Virus record (IMG/VR): IMGVR_UViG_3300035170_000019
Location: 1 to 46,065 of that record
DNA length: 46,065 nt
Source: a virus
Reading direction: 5' to 3' (one strand)
This document shows, one piece after another, positions 1-8,424 of the stretch. Both the position numbers and the translations under genes were made by a program. A model generated the notes under the pieces. It saw only the letters and a program-made list of their open reading frames with translations, was not told the origin of the DNA and did not search any database. How positions within the stretch are numbered: position 1 is the stretch's first letter; each line of letters opens with the position of its first letter.

Positions 1-127
1 TCGACCAGCCGCCGGTTAGCGGGACTGGAGCTGCACGAACGGCGACAGGGTGTTCGCCGAGCCGTTGTGCGGGGTCAGAGCGGACTGGAGCCACGGGCGG
101 CCGTCGACACGCTCGATCAGCCGGTAC
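1..127. repeat. Left copy of 127-bp terminal direct repeat
   Basis: These 127 bases recur exactly at 45939-46065. The repeat lies inside the 3' end of the major capsid gene and has no flanking features of a phage end. A length of exactly 127 equals a common largest assembly k-mer, so I read it as the overlap of a circular contig and not as a biological terminal redundancy. The unique genome is then 45938 bp. Confidence 0.95.
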
Positions 128-1452
128 GCCACCTGGTTGTTCTGGAACAGGAAGTGCTCCGAGGAGTCCACCCGCACTTGCTGCCGGTCACCGATGAGGT
201 AGTACGACAGGTCGAGGAAGTTGATGTCGCCGGTGGTGCCCAGCTTCGGGACCTTCTCGGTGAAGATGACCGGACGGCCCAGGATCGTCATCGGGGGCAT
301 GTCGGAACCGGGCTGCGACCAGCCGCCGATCCAGACGGGCCCGCCGCCGGTGCCCACCGACAGCGCCATCGTGGCCAGCTGCGGGAAGGTGTCGATGCTG
401 CACACCCACACCGCGTTGTTCAGGCTGCTGGGGAGCATGCGGGCGTACATGTTGACGATGTTTTCCCACACGATCGTGCCCGCGGCCTGCCCGGACTCCT
501 TCGTGACCTGCACGGAGGCCGGGGAGTTGATGACGCCCTCGGGGGTGCCGACGCCGGTCTCCGTCAGGAACGCGACGTCCTCGAACCACGCCAGGCCGGC
601 GGGGACGCGGGAGTCGAACCAGCCGGAGAACGCCGGGGCGTCGTCGAGCAGCTCGGCCGGGACCTTGAAGAAGCCGGTCAGCTTCTTCGCGTCCAGCGTG
701 ACCTTGCCGAAGGTGGCGTTGGACTCGGTGAGTTGCGCGGCCTCCTCGGTCCAGTAGAACGTGATGCCACCGAACACCGACGAGGCGTGGCTGGTGTCGT
801 CGACGGTCGGGATCGGCACCTTCAGCGTCGACATGGGGATGACGGTCGCGCGGGAACGCACGATCGCCGACTCCAGCGCCAGCTGCAACAGCTCCGACCG
901 CATGATCTCCGGGATGAGGAAGCCACCGGCGCCCGGCTCCTCGGAGCTGAACGAGTTCTGGAACTCCTTGACGCGGCCGAGCTTCGCGATCAGTTCCTCG
1001 CGGCCCGGCTTCGTCGACGGCGACCGCAGCTCGAAGATGGCCTTGCAGTACTCGCCCATCGAGTTGAAGCGCTCAGCCTTGGGGTAGGCGCGCTCCAGCG
1101 CCGCACCGGCGGAGGTCTTGTTGTAGACGGCGCCGCGTCCGCGGGACACCGCGGCGGTGCCGTCGACGGTCAGCTCGGGGCTGCCGTTGTGGAGGTTCAC
1201 GCCGATCTTCGGCCCGCGCTTGGAGCCGTTGTCGCGGATCATGTCGAAGATGACGGACTGGACCTGGTCGCGGACGTCGTCGACAGCGTCCGGGTTGGAC
1301 TTGACGAAGTGCTTCGCGTAGGAGTTCTGGAACTCCTGGAACGTCCCGTCGGCGATCGCCTCGGGCGAGTAGACCTTGCTGACTCGGGTGTGGTCGTTCA
1401 GCAGCTCCATCAGGCCTGCGGAATCAGTCGGGATCTTGAGCTTCGCGCTCAC
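16..1452 (-). CDS. Major capsid protein, HK97 fold
   Basis: This 478-residue protein forms the icosahedral shell. It follows the prohead protease with an ATGA overlap, the usual order portal-protease-capsid. The first ~170 residues are charged and look like the removable delta region. The HK97-type core starts near EEPGAGGFLIPEIMRSELL (residues ~172-190), followed by IPMSTLKVPIP, a WTEE segment, a TPEGVI loop and a C-terminal DRQQVRVDSSEHFLFQNNQV stretch typical of Phage_capsid (PF05065) members. Cleavage by the neighbouring protease just before the EEPGAGGF segment is inferred. The stop codon (TAA, 18-16) lies within the repeated contig end, so a truncated copy of its tail end also appears at 45954-46065. 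Confidence 0.93.
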   Translation of the reverse strand: MSAKLKIPTDSAGLMELLNDHTRVSKVYSPEAIADGTFQEFQNSYAKHFVKSNPDAVDDVRDQVQSVIFDMIRDNGSKRGPKIGVNLHNGSPELTVDGTAAVSRGRGAVYNKTSAGAALERAYPKAERFNSMGEYCKAIFELRSPSTKPGREELIAKLGRVKEFQNSFSSEEPGAGGFLIPEIMRSELLQLALESAIVRSRATVIPMSTLKVPIPTVDDTSHASSVFGGITFYWTEEAAQLTESNATFGKVTLDAKKLTGFFKVPAELLDDAPAFSGWFDSRVPAGLAWFEDVAFLTETGVGTPEGVINSPASVQVTKESGQAAGTIVWENIVNMYARMLPSSLNNAVWVCSIDTFPQLATMALSVGTGGGPVWIGGWSQPGSDMPPMTILGRPVIFTEKVPKLGTTGDINFLDLSYYLIGDRQQVRVDSSEHFLFQNNQVAYRLIERVDGRPWLQSALTPHNGSANTLSPFVQLQSR

Positions 1453-2672
1453 TTGCTGCCCCCTTTCAGGGCTTCGATCAGCGCTGCTGACAGCAGGCCG
1501 GGTTCTACCTGGTCACCCGGGTTATAGTCCGGGTTGATCTTCTTCATGGCGTTCTGAAGAGTGGTCTTGGCCTGCCCCTTGTTGATCAGACCTTGGGTCT
1601 GGTTCAGGCGCGCCAGAGCGTTGCGGGTGCCGGCCGCGTTCGGCGGGTCGTCGGGGTGGTACTTGTACGGCAGCGCCCACGCGTCCTGCTTCGACGGGTC
1701 GCCCGACTTCTTGCCGGCACAGATGCCCTCGTAGAAGGCTTCGGGGTCGTCGGCGACGGTGCCGTTGTGCCACGCCTTCGCCGCGTCCCACGGGGTGCTG
1801 TCGACGGTGGCCGCGAGCAGCTTCGCCTGCTTGGCCGCGGACTTCGCAGCCTTCTTCGGCTTGATCGGGTTGCCGTCCTCGTCGAAGTAGTCGTGGTCGG
1901 TGTCGCCTTCGGCGCTGGTGTCGTCGTCGCCGTCGTCGTCCGGGTCGGGGTCGGCCTGCGTCGCCGGGGGCTTGCCCTTGCCGGGCTTCGGCGGCTTCGG
2001 CTTGTTCTGCACCGCGGCCGGTTCGGCCCAGCGGTTGAACACCGACAGGTCCCAGCTGTTGGAGGTGCCGTCCTCGGCGCCCTGGACCCGGTCGGCCAGG
2101 CCGATACTCACGGCCTCCACGTCCGACAGCCACGTCTCGGCGCGCATCAGGTTCCGCCAGTACTCGGCGGGCTTCCCGGTGCGGTCGGCGTAGATGGCCG
2201 CGATGTTGTCCGAGGCCTTGTCCAGCTGCGCGGCGAGCTCGGTCATGTCGGCGGCGTTGCCGATGCCCATGGCGAAACCGTCGTGGATCATCATCTGTGC
2301 GTGGGGCGCCATCTCCAGGTGCCCCGGAGACGCGGCCTGCGCGATGAACGACGCGGCAGAAGCGGCCAGGCCGTCCACGACGATGTGGACGGTGCCGCGC
2401 TGCTGCGCCTGCTTCAGCTGGTTGTAGATGGCGATGCCGTCGAAGACGTCGCCGCCGGGTGAGTTGATGTGCATCTCGATGTCGCCGGGGATCTGGCGCA
2501 TCTCGGCGAGGAAGTCGCCGGCGGACACGCCGTACATGCCGATCTCGTCATAGATGGACACGACTGTCGGGCCGGACACCCCGGCCTTGTTCTCGATCTT
2601 CCACCAGCGCGGCAGGACCCCCACGAGGTTCTGCACGCGGCGGGTACTGCGCAGCGGACGTGCTCCGTGCAT
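1449..2672 (-). CDS. ClpP-type (S14) prohead protease fused to a scaffold-like C-terminal domain
   Basis: A 407-residue head maturation protease. Residues ~35-200 are a ClpP-like S14 domain: INSPGGDVFDGIAIYNQL, the nucleophile region DGLAASAASFIA (Ser near 105), MMIHDG (His 130) and the acidic ETWLSDVEAVSIGLAD segment. A Pro/Asp/Glu-rich linker (~218-265) leads to a second domain with DSTPWDAAKAWHNG, ICAGKK, LPYKYHPDD and AAGTRNALARLNQ. This type of C-terminal domain is common in phage head proteases and probably acts as scaffold. It overlaps the portal and capsid genes by ATGA at both ends, implying translational coupling. Assignment of the protease is firm; the scaffold role of the C-terminus is inference. 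Confidence 0.88.
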   Translation of the reverse strand: MHGARPLRSTRRVQNLVGVLPRWWKIENKAGVSGPTVVSIYDEIGMYGVSAGDFLAEMRQIPGDIEMHINSPGGDVFDGIAIYNQLKQAQQRGTVHIVVDGLAASAASFIAQAASPGHLEMAPHAQMMIHDGFAMGIGNAADMTELAAQLDKASDNIAAIYADRTGKPAEYWRNLMRAETWLSDVEAVSIGLADRVQGAEDGTSNSWDLSVFNRWAEPAAVQNKPKPPKPGKGKPPATQADPDPDDDGDDDTSAEGDTDHDYFDEDGNPIKPKKAAKSAAKQAKLLAATVDSTPWDAAKAWHNGTVADDPEAFYEGICAGKKSGDPSKQDAWALPYKYHPDDPPNAAGTRNALARLNQTQGLINKGQAKTTLQNAMKKINPDYNPGDQVEPGLLSAALIEALKGGSK

Positions 2673-5479
2673 CAGCGCCTACCTCCAATCTCGATGGGCA
2701 TCCAGCCGTCGCTGAGGACACGCCGCAGAGCTGCGGACGCGTCGTTTCCTGGCGTGTACCGGTCGCACACGCCACCGGGCCTGATCAGGCCCTTGACCAA
2801 CGTGCAGCCGTTCGGCGCACGGAACATGGAGCAGGTGCCGCAGCGGCGGTCCGTATCGGTGGCGTCGCGGTAGTGCACCTGCGGCTTCGACAGGGTCGCG
2901 GCGTTGGCGGTGCCGCCGTCGGCGCTGTGGCCGCCGGGGTACTGCTGCTTGTGCATCGACTCCCACGGCCCGTGGTTCTTGTCGACGACGCCGATGAATG
3001 CGCGGACCGGCGCACCGAGCTCGGCCGCGGCGAGGTAGCGGTGGTGGCCGTCGACGAGCTGCAACTGGTCGCCCTTGGGGGTTTTCACCAGGATCACCGG
3101 CTTCAGCTTCTTGCCGGCGCGGATCTTCGCCACGAAATCTTGGACGTGGTCGGGGTCGGCGCCTTCCATCTCGCCGGGCGTCCAGTCGATGTGGCCGACG
3201 GGAACGTTCACCGGGCCCGACCAGTCGGCGTGGTGCATCCACGCGACCGCTTCCGGCGGATAGTCGGGCGCCTCCTGCTGGTAGGCCTTCGCACCGGCGT
3301 CTTTCGCCTTGATGACGGGCCGTCGGCGGTTCGACGATCCGGCGCTGCTGTAGTCGGCGATGACGGTGCCGCGGCAGCGGTCTGAGCCGGCGCAGCCGAT
3401 GTAGCCGCCGTTCGGGTACAGCGCCGCCACCTCGTCGTCGATGTTGTCGTCGGTGGTGTTGCCGATGTAGGTGCCGTCGACTGCGCGGCACGGCGCGCAC
3501 GTGTTCTTGTCGTTGACCTCGGACGCGTACAGGTCCGCCGACGGCCCGTTCAGGAACGTGGCGGTGCGGGCGGCGTTCTGCGCGGCGGACATGGCGCCGG
3601 AGATGCGGGTCGTCAGCGACGCGTCCGACAGTTCGTCGAGGAACTGGTCGACTTCGGCGGCGATGTCGGCGCCGCTGGCTTCGGGGTCGGCGACGGCGAG
3701 GCGCGCGGCCTGTGTGGCGGCAGACAGCGCCAGGCCGGCCGCGGCTACGGCGGCGGCTGCTTCAGCGGTGGCGGCGAGCTCGGCATCCTTCGGGGTCTGC
3801 GGCGTGACTGTGGCGCCCTGCGCCTTGGCTTCGGCGGCGGCGTGCTTGGCGGACACCACGGCGAGCATGCTCATGGAGGTCAGCAACAGCCTGGCGCCGT
3901 CCTCATGGTCGACGGTCATCTGCGCCAGGCCTGCGATGTTGCCGGCGTCAACGAGCTTCTCGATCTGTTCGGCGATCTGCTTCCGCTGTACGTACACGAT
4001 CTTGGTGAGGTACAGAATCACCGCGGCGGCGACGGCTTTCTTCCAGTGCTCGTCGGTCTTGGTCAGGTCGTGCGGCGGCGCTGTCTTCTGGTCCTCGTCG
4101 TCATCTTCGCTGTCGTCGCCGTTGTCTTCGCTGTCGTCGCGGGCTGCGCGGATCATGGTGATGGACCGTCGCGCACGGTTCTGGCCCTGATCGCCAAGCT
4201 CGGAAGCGTTCGGCGGCGGGGTCTGCGGCGGCGCGGCGGCGGCGGGGACGTCCTGGACGTCCATGTCGGGCAGCCCGACAGCCTCCAGGACGTCGCGCGG
4301 GTCGAACACGCCGGTGGCGAGCAGAGCCGCAGCGGCCTGCGCCTTCTGGAGCAGCTCGGTCGCGGCGGTCTCGGCGTTGACCGGCGACGGGTCTTCGTAG
4401 TCGAACTCGACGCCCTTGGCGGTGCTGCCGAACAGCGGCAGCAGCTTGCTGTTCAGGGTGTCGCGTCGGCGGTTCAGCCGCGGCAGCACCTGCCACGCCA
4501 CGAACACCTCCTGCGCCGTCTGCGCGTTGGCGCGGTTGACGTCATCCGAGCTGCCCATCATCGACTTGTGGATCCGCCATGCCTCGCGCAGCTCGTCGCG
4601 GTTCGCGAGGCGCAGCTGCCCGTACTCCATGTCCTTGTTGGAGTGGGCGTTGGGTATCCACACGGCGCCGGATTCCAGCACGCCGATCTGGCCGGCGCGG
4701 GCCACGCCGCGGTGGGATTCGCGCCACCGGTCGACGAGGTCGTCGAACTCCGGCTCGGTCAGGCGGTTCGGGACCTGGATGACACCGCCGGGGTCCGCAC
4801 CGTTGAGGAACAGGTTCCTCTGGTATTCGGTGGCGTACCGCTGCTGCTGGATGTTCGGCAGGATCGACGCGACCGGCCCGGCACCGCGGTACGGGTCGAG
4901 CGGGTTGGGGCGCTTCTCGAGGATGACTTCCTCGGTCTTCAGCGGTATCTGCTCGCCGGTCGGGCCAGTGTAGATCCAGCCGAGGAGGAAGTTGTTCGGG
5001 TCGGGGACGGGTTCCATGCGGTCGGGGCGGACGTACCACATGGAGGTGGGGAAGCCTGCCTCGAGGTCGAGGACCCAGAACGTCTCGCCGGTCAGTTCCT
5101 CGTGCTGCTGGCTGCCTTCGAAGTATTCGAAGCGGGAGTGCCAGTCGTTCGGGTTGTTGAGCAGCTGTATGGCGGGGTGCTGCACGACCTGGACGCGCTG
5201 GTCGCTGCCTTGGTCGCTGGTGGAGTAGCGGCGGCGTCCGTCAACAGGCTGCTTCTTGTACAGGTTCCATACGGGTGTCGCGGAGGACTCGGCCAGCAGG
5301 CTGATGATGCCGTAGATGGTTCCGGACATGCCGTACTGCCGCATGAACGTTTCGGCGTCTTGGCGGCCGTTGCCGAGGTTGAATGACAGGCCGCGTCGGG
5401 AGGCTGACATGCCGTCGCCGAGGGGGATCGGCGGTTTGCCGGCGTTGCGGGGGCGGACTGCTTTGCCGATGAGGCTCAT
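2672..5479 (-). CDS. Portal protein fused to MuF-like minor head domain and ParB-like domain
   Basis: I start this at ATG 5479 (MSLIGKAVRP), which overlaps the upstream stop as ATGA; an in-frame start at 5557 would lie inside that gene. The 935-residue product reads in order: phage portal domain (~1-410, with TGETFWVLDLEAG, YRGAGPV, FLNGADPGGVI and a DDVNRANAQTAQEVF segment), an acidic linker (~446-466), an Ala-rich helical MuF-like region (~475-715, with NDKNTCAPCRAVDG and GCAGSDRCRG), a ParB/Srx-like domain (~755-832, VNVPVGHIDW then LVDGHHRYLAAAELG), and a Cys-rich tail (CGTCSMF, CTLVKG, GVCDRYTPG; ~880-912). Portals are usually 400-550 residues, so the C-terminal additions roughly double the size. 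Confidence 0.88.
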   Translation of the reverse strand: MSLIGKAVRPRNAGKPPIPLGDGMSASRRGLSFNLGNGRQDAETFMRQYGMSGTIYGIISLLAESSATPVWNLYKKQPVDGRRRYSTSDQGSDQRVQVVQHPAIQLLNNPNDWHSRFEYFEGSQQHEELTGETFWVLDLEAGFPTSMWYVRPDRMEPVPDPNNFLLGWIYTGPTGEQIPLKTEEVILEKRPNPLDPYRGAGPVASILPNIQQQRYATEYQRNLFLNGADPGGVIQVPNRLTEPEFDDLVDRWRESHRGVARAGQIGVLESGAVWIPNAHSNKDMEYGQLRLANRDELREAWRIHKSMMGSSDDVNRANAQTAQEVFVAWQVLPRLNRRRDTLNSKLLPLFGSTAKGVEFDYEDPSPVNAETAATELLQKAQAAAALLATGVFDPRDVLEAVGLPDMDVQDVPAAAAPPQTPPPNASELGDQGQNRARRSITMIRAARDDSEDNGDDSEDDDEDQKTAPPHDLTKTDEHWKKAVAAAVILYLTKIVYVQRKQIAEQIEKLVDAGNIAGLAQMTVDHEDGARLLLTSMSMLAVVSAKHAAAEAKAQGATVTPQTPKDAELAATAEAAAAVAAAGLALSAATQAARLAVADPEASGADIAAEVDQFLDELSDASLTTRISGAMSAAQNAARTATFLNGPSADLYASEVNDKNTCAPCRAVDGTYIGNTTDDNIDDEVAALYPNGGYIGCAGSDRCRGTVIADYSSAGSSNRRRPVIKAKDAGAKAYQQEAPDYPPEAVAWMHHADWSGPVNVPVGHIDWTPGEMEGADPDHVQDFVAKIRAGKKLKPVILVKTPKGDQLQLVDGHHRYLAAAELGAPVRAFIGVVDKNHGPWESMHKQQYPGGHSADGGTANAATLSKPQVHYRDATDTDRRCGTCSMFRAPNGCTLVKGLIRPGGVCDRYTPGNDASAALRRVLSDGWMPIEIGGRR

Positions 5480-5739
5480 CAGTCGCGGGACCAGTCGAAC
5501 GCCAGGATGCTGACGCCGAGGGCGAGCCATCCGGCGCCGCGTCCGAAGGTTTCCCATGCTGCGAGGTCGATGGAGCCGAGGCCGGTGACGGTCAGCGCGG
5601 GGCTCCAGTTGTGGTGCCGCGCCGCGCTGACCGTCGTGGTGGCCTGGCGCCTCGCTTTGGTCCAGGCCGTGCGCATCCGGTCCCGCCGCCCTTGTCGGGG
5701 CCGGGGCGCGTCTGTGGGGAGTGCGGTGATGGTTGCCAT
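5479..5739 (-). CDS. Small membrane protein upstream of portal
   Basis: An 86-residue protein whose stop overlaps the portal ATG. I chose ATG 5739 because GGGAGG lies four bases upstream; the TTG at 5757 has no such site. The N-terminal half is basic (many Arg/Lys), and the C-terminus holds one hydrophobic segment (GAGWLALGVSILAFDW) that could span the membrane with the basic part inside. I do not recognise a family. Its place in the head operon suggests a late role, for example at the assembly site on the membrane, but this is a guess. Confidence 0.6.
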   Translation of the reverse strand: MATITALPTDAPRPRQGRRDRMRTAWTKARRQATTTVSAARHHNWSPALTVTGLGSIDLAAWETFGRGAGWLALGVSILAFDWSRD

Positions 5740-5761
5740 GCCGCCTCCCGCCGTCAATTCG

Positions 5762-5779
5762 TAAAGTTACGTAACTTTA
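5762..5779. promoter_or_regulatory. Perfect 18-bp palindrome TAAAGTTACGTAACTTTA
   Basis: An AT-rich perfect palindrome in an otherwise GC-rich genome, 22 bp before the leftward membrane-protein start and between divergent transcription units. No T-run follows it, so it looks more like a protein binding site (operator) than a terminator. No second copy was noticed in the window. Confidence 0.6.
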
Positions 5780-5804
5780 TGAGGTCACGGTCAGGGTAGC
5801 GCAC

Positions 5805-5820
5805 GGGAACGCATGTTCGA
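5805..5820. promoter_or_regulatory. LexA-like (SOS) box 1 in divergent region
   Basis: The sequence GGGAACGCATGTTCGA keeps the GAAC-N4-GTTC core of the actinobacterial SOS box (TCGAAC-N4-GTTCGA), with one half-site complete. It lies 22 bp from a leftward TACCCT (-10-like, 5798-5793) and overlaps the matching -35/spacer position, so it could control the leftward head genes, the rightward HNH gene, or both. Confidence 0.5.
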
Positions 5821-5850
5821 AAGTGGGCGCCGATTTCGCCTGCCGCCGAT

Positions 5851-5866
5851 TCGAACACACGTTCTA
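5851..5866. promoter_or_regulatory. LexA-like (SOS) box 2, upstream of HNH gene
   Basis: The sequence TCGAACACACGTTCTA matches the actinobacterial SOS consensus in 14 of 16 symmetric positions. It sits 25 bp before the HNH ATG at 5891 and 30 bp from box 1 (close to three helical turns), which would allow side-by-side binding. Confidence 0.55.
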
Positions 5867-5890
5867 AAAATGTGGGTCCGAGCTGACACC

Positions 5891-6289
5891 ATGGCACTCA
5901 TGAGTCAACGCTCTGAGTTGTGGCACGGCACCGTAGACGGCTACCGCGGGCGCGGATGCCGTTGTGAACCATGCCGGGGCGCCAGCTCGGGTGCGAACAA
6001 GAAGCGGCACGAAGAGTTCAAGGTGTGGCTGGCGGAGATCAAAGACCAGCCGTGCGCAGACTGCGGGATCAAGTACCCAACCGTCTGTATGGATCTCGAC
6101 CATCGGGACCCGTCTACAAAGCTGTTCATAGTGGGGTCTTCCGCGATGCGGAGCCGTGCCTCGCTGGTAGCCGAAGCCGCGAAGTGCGATGTGGTGTGTG
6201 CCAACTGCCACCGACTGAGGACGGCCAAGCAGTGGGCCGAGGGGGCCATTACCCCCGGCCGACCTCGCAAGCAGACAAACGTCCTCTAG
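5891..6289 (+). CDS. HNH homing-type endonuclease
   Basis: A 132-residue HNH nuclease encoded opposite to the leftward head operon, between the large terminase and portal blocks. Two zinc knuckles are visible (CADCG and CANCH), with the catalytic-type DLDHRDP segment between them and CANCHRLRT as the last HNH block. An N-terminal CRCEPCRGA motif adds two more Cys pairs. I chose ATG 5891 (MALMSQRSEL) because residues upstream look non-coding and contain SOS box 2; ATG 5900 is the alternative. Free-standing HNH genes near terminase genes are either homing enzymes or packaging co-factors; here the opposite strand favours an invader or a separately regulated nuclease. Its stop is 20 bp from the convergent terminase stop. 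Confidence 0.85.
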   Translation: MALMSQRSELWHGTVDGYRGRGCRCEPCRGASSGANKKRHEEFKVWLAEIKDQPCADCGIKYPTVCMDLDHRDPSTKLFIVGSSAMRSRASLVAEAAKCDVVCANCHRLRTAKQWAEGAITPGRPRKQTNVL

Positions 6290-6308
6290 CACTGACCTGC
6301 GGCGGAAC

Positions 6309-7637
6309 CTACCGGTTGAACGACCGGTACCGCGGCCTCGCGCCCAGGTCCCGCTCGGCCACCATGTACCGCATCGCGTCCATCGCGTGGTCGTCTTCCT
6401 TCACCGGCGCCTCACGCTTGTCCGGCTTCACATCAACCGGCCACACATACCCGGTGATCTCCTGCTCCAGACACGTCGGCTTCTTCGCCTCAATCAGCTC
6501 AGGGTCCGGCGCGATCAGCGCACCCCGCACCACATACAGCCGCGGCTTACCGTCCGGCTGCACCTTCAGCCGCGCCTGCACCGCCTGGATCCCGTCCGAC
6601 ACCGTCTTGTGCGCCGCCCGCGTACCCATGCCCATGTGCCGCTCCAGCGTGGCACGGTCCTCAGCGTCGTGGTCGCAGATGATGGCGTGCGGCTTCGGCT
6701 CGGCCCATGCGCCGCGCCGGTCCAGCATCGCCTTCATCATGTCCTTGGCGTGGTCCTCGACAAGGCCCTTCGTGCGGTACAGCTCCCGGTACAGCCACAG
6801 CCGGCCGTCGCCGTCCTCGGCCCACCACTGCGCCACGAACGGGTTCGAGTACCCGAAGTCCACCGCCAGGTACCGGGTCCAGCGCTCCGAGCCCTCAGGC
6901 AGCCTGTCGACGACGTGGATCGCCGGGTCGAAGCCCTCGTACACCAGGCCCTCGGCCGACACCCACTTGCCCCACCGCATCCGCTGGTACCGGGCGCCGG
7001 TCAGGGTGTCCAGCCGTGCCAGGTACTCGCTGCCGTAGACGGTCCAGTCCGAGCCGTCGTGCATCCGCGGGTTGTCTTCGTGCTTGCTGTACAAGATCCG
7101 GCAGCGTCCGGCGTCGGCGCGCTGCTTCAGGTGATGCGTCGGCGCACCGGGGTTCGACGCCATCATGATCTGCTGGTACGACAGGCGGCCGTTGCGCAGC
7201 CGCGTCACGAGAGTGTCGATGTCCTCGGCCGTCACCTCGATGGCCTCGTCGATGAACACCATGTCGTACTCGGTGGACAGCAGCCGCGACGGCCGGTCCA
7301 GGCCGCCGACGACGATGACGGAGCCGTTGGTGTAGCGGAAGCTGGCCGGCTCCTGCGCCGAGCCGCCGTAGAACTTCAGGATGCCCGCGGCGATGGCCTC
7401 GGCCGCTACCTTCTGCCGGAACGTCACCAGCGTCGAGGCAGTCAGCGAGGCGTGGGTCTTGCGGACGATCAGCGCGCGGGCGCCGGACGTCTGGAGCATC
7501 GCCAGGTGCATCTTCATCAGCGCGCCGACACTCTTGCCGGTTCCGGCCGCGCCGGACAGCAGGATTTCGGTGTCCCGGCAGCGGAACGCTTCCAGGACGG
7601 CGCCGCGCGGCTCGAACCGGACGACGGTGGCGGTCAC
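6309..7637 (-). CDS. Terminase large subunit
   Basis: The DNA packaging motor, 442 residues. The ATPase domain shows Walker A (GAAGTGKS, residues 29-36) and Walker B (VFIDE, 127-131) with the following catalytic Glu. The nuclease domain has AVDFGYSNPFVAQWW near residue 260, IICDHDAED and the C-terminal DDHAMDAMRYM acidic motif of RNase H-like terminase nucleases. It starts at a GTG that overlaps the small-subunit stop (GTGA). Length fits Terminase_6/Terminase_3-like enzymes. Confidence 0.95.
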   Translation of the reverse strand: MTATVVRFEPRGAVLEAFRCRDTEILLSGAAGTGKSVGALMKMHLAMLQTSGARALIVRKTHASLTASTLVTFRQKVAAEAIAAGILKFYGGSAQEPASFRYTNGSVIVVGGLDRPSRLLSTEYDMVFIDEAIEVTAEDIDTLVTRLRNGRLSYQQIMMASNPGAPTHHLKQRADAGRCRILYSKHEDNPRMHDGSDWTVYGSEYLARLDTLTGARYQRMRWGKWVSAEGLVYEGFDPAIHVVDRLPEGSERWTRYLAVDFGYSNPFVAQWWAEDGDGRLWLYRELYRTKGLVEDHAKDMMKAMLDRRGAWAEPKPHAIICDHDAEDRATLERHMGMGTRAAHKTVSDGIQAVQARLKVQPDGKPRLYVVRGALIAPDPELIEAKKPTCLEQEITGYVWPVDVKPDKREAPVKEDDHAMDAMRYMVAERDLGARPRYRSFNR

Positions 7638-8116
7638 GCCAGCGTGCCGGGATCGATGCCCGCCAACTCGTACTTGACGGTGCCGGTGTGACTGATCTCA
7701 GTCTTCGCGTTCAGGCCGAGCAGCCGCGCCTCCTGGTCGTCGAGCTTCACCAGGCGGTCCACGGCGGCCAGCACCGGCGCCGGGTCCCCGATCGTCGCGC
7801 CGTCCTCGTACATGACTTTGCCGTTGGACACGATGATGTGGTTGTCGGCGAGGATGTTCATCACGACTTCGCGTTCCATGTCGATGCGGCGCAGCTGCTC
7901 TTCCAGGCGTGCGGCGCGGACGGCTTCGTGCGCGGCGACAGCGGCGGCGGGGATGTTGCGCATCGCGGCCTGGTAGTGCTGCCACACGGTGGCCACGCTC
8001 AGGCCGACTTCTTCGGCGATCTGCCGGAAGCTCAGGTCTTCGCCGCGGAGCTCGACGATGCGCTTCCGGAGCTCCGCGGTCTGGTGCCGGCGGTTGCCGT
8101 GCTCACCGGCTACCAC
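7634..8116 (-). CDS. Terminase small subunit
   Basis: A 160-residue DNA-binding subunit placed directly before the large terminase and overlapping it by four bases. A helix-turn-helix is readable at residues ~28-48 (LSFRQIAEEVGLSVATVWQHY). The middle is a charged helical stretch rich in Arg and Glu (~60-90) likely to form the oligomer, and the C-terminus (LDDQEARLLGLNAKTEISHTG) resembles the tail of many actinophage small terminases. The GTG start at 8116 is the first available; no strong ribosome site decides it. Confidence 0.85.
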   Translation of the reverse strand: MVAGEHGNRRHQTAELRKRIVELRGEDLSFRQIAEEVGLSVATVWQHYQAAMRNIPAAAVAAHEAVRAARLEEQLRRIDMEREVVMNILADNHIIVSNGKVMYEDGATIGDPAPVLAAVDRLVKLDDQEARLLGLNAKTEISHTGTVKYELAGIDPGTLA

Positions 8117-8143
8117 GTTAGGGCCTCATCGTTTGCAGAGGGC

Positions 8144-8389
8144 TCATCGCCACAGTCCCCATCCGAAGTGGCCGACCAGCCAGGCCGTGACCAGCACGAA
8201 CACGCCGGTGAACAGCAGGTGCGCGGCGGTCCACTTGGTAATGCCTTGGCCTGGTTGCAGCTTCTCCAGGTTCCAGATGGCGCCGCTGAGCGTGTCTTGT
8301 GTGCGGTTCCGGACGAGGGCGATGGTCTCGGGGATGAGGAAGCCGACGGGGAAGGTCAGGAGGAACCACCAGAGCCAGTAGCGGGTCAT
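8144..8389 (-). CDS. Two-helix small membrane protein, first gene of late operon
   Basis: An 81-residue protein with two clear membrane segments: an N-terminal WLWWFLLTFPVGFLIPETIAL and a C-terminal LLFTGVFVLVTAWLVGHFGW, separated by a polar loop. GGAGGGACC precedes the ATG. It is the first gene after the late promoter and just ahead of the terminase. The topology would suit a holin, but the lysis cassette is 23 kb away, so I do not assign one. Confidence 0.72.
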   Translation of the reverse strand: MTRYWLWWFLLTFPVGFLIPETIALVRNRTQDTLSGAIWNLEKLQPGQGITKWTAAHLLFTGVFVLVTAWLVGHFGWGLWR

Positions 8390-8424
8390 GGTCCCTCCTG
8401 TCGTCCCGGTGGGCGTGTGGCCTC

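Noticed and set aside
67-1527. Long rightward open frame opposite the capsid gene
   Set aside because: Arg/Val/Asp-rich shadow with no ribosome site; the leftward HK97 capsid assignment is clear.
3191-3214. GAACGTTC at 3200 as a further LexA-like site
   Set aside because: The half-sites are joined without the four-base centre and it lies inside the portal gene.
3842-5386. 514-codon rightward frame opposite the portal
   Set aside because: Antisense shadow; no motif, and the portal, MuF and ParB domains on the other strand account for the sequence.
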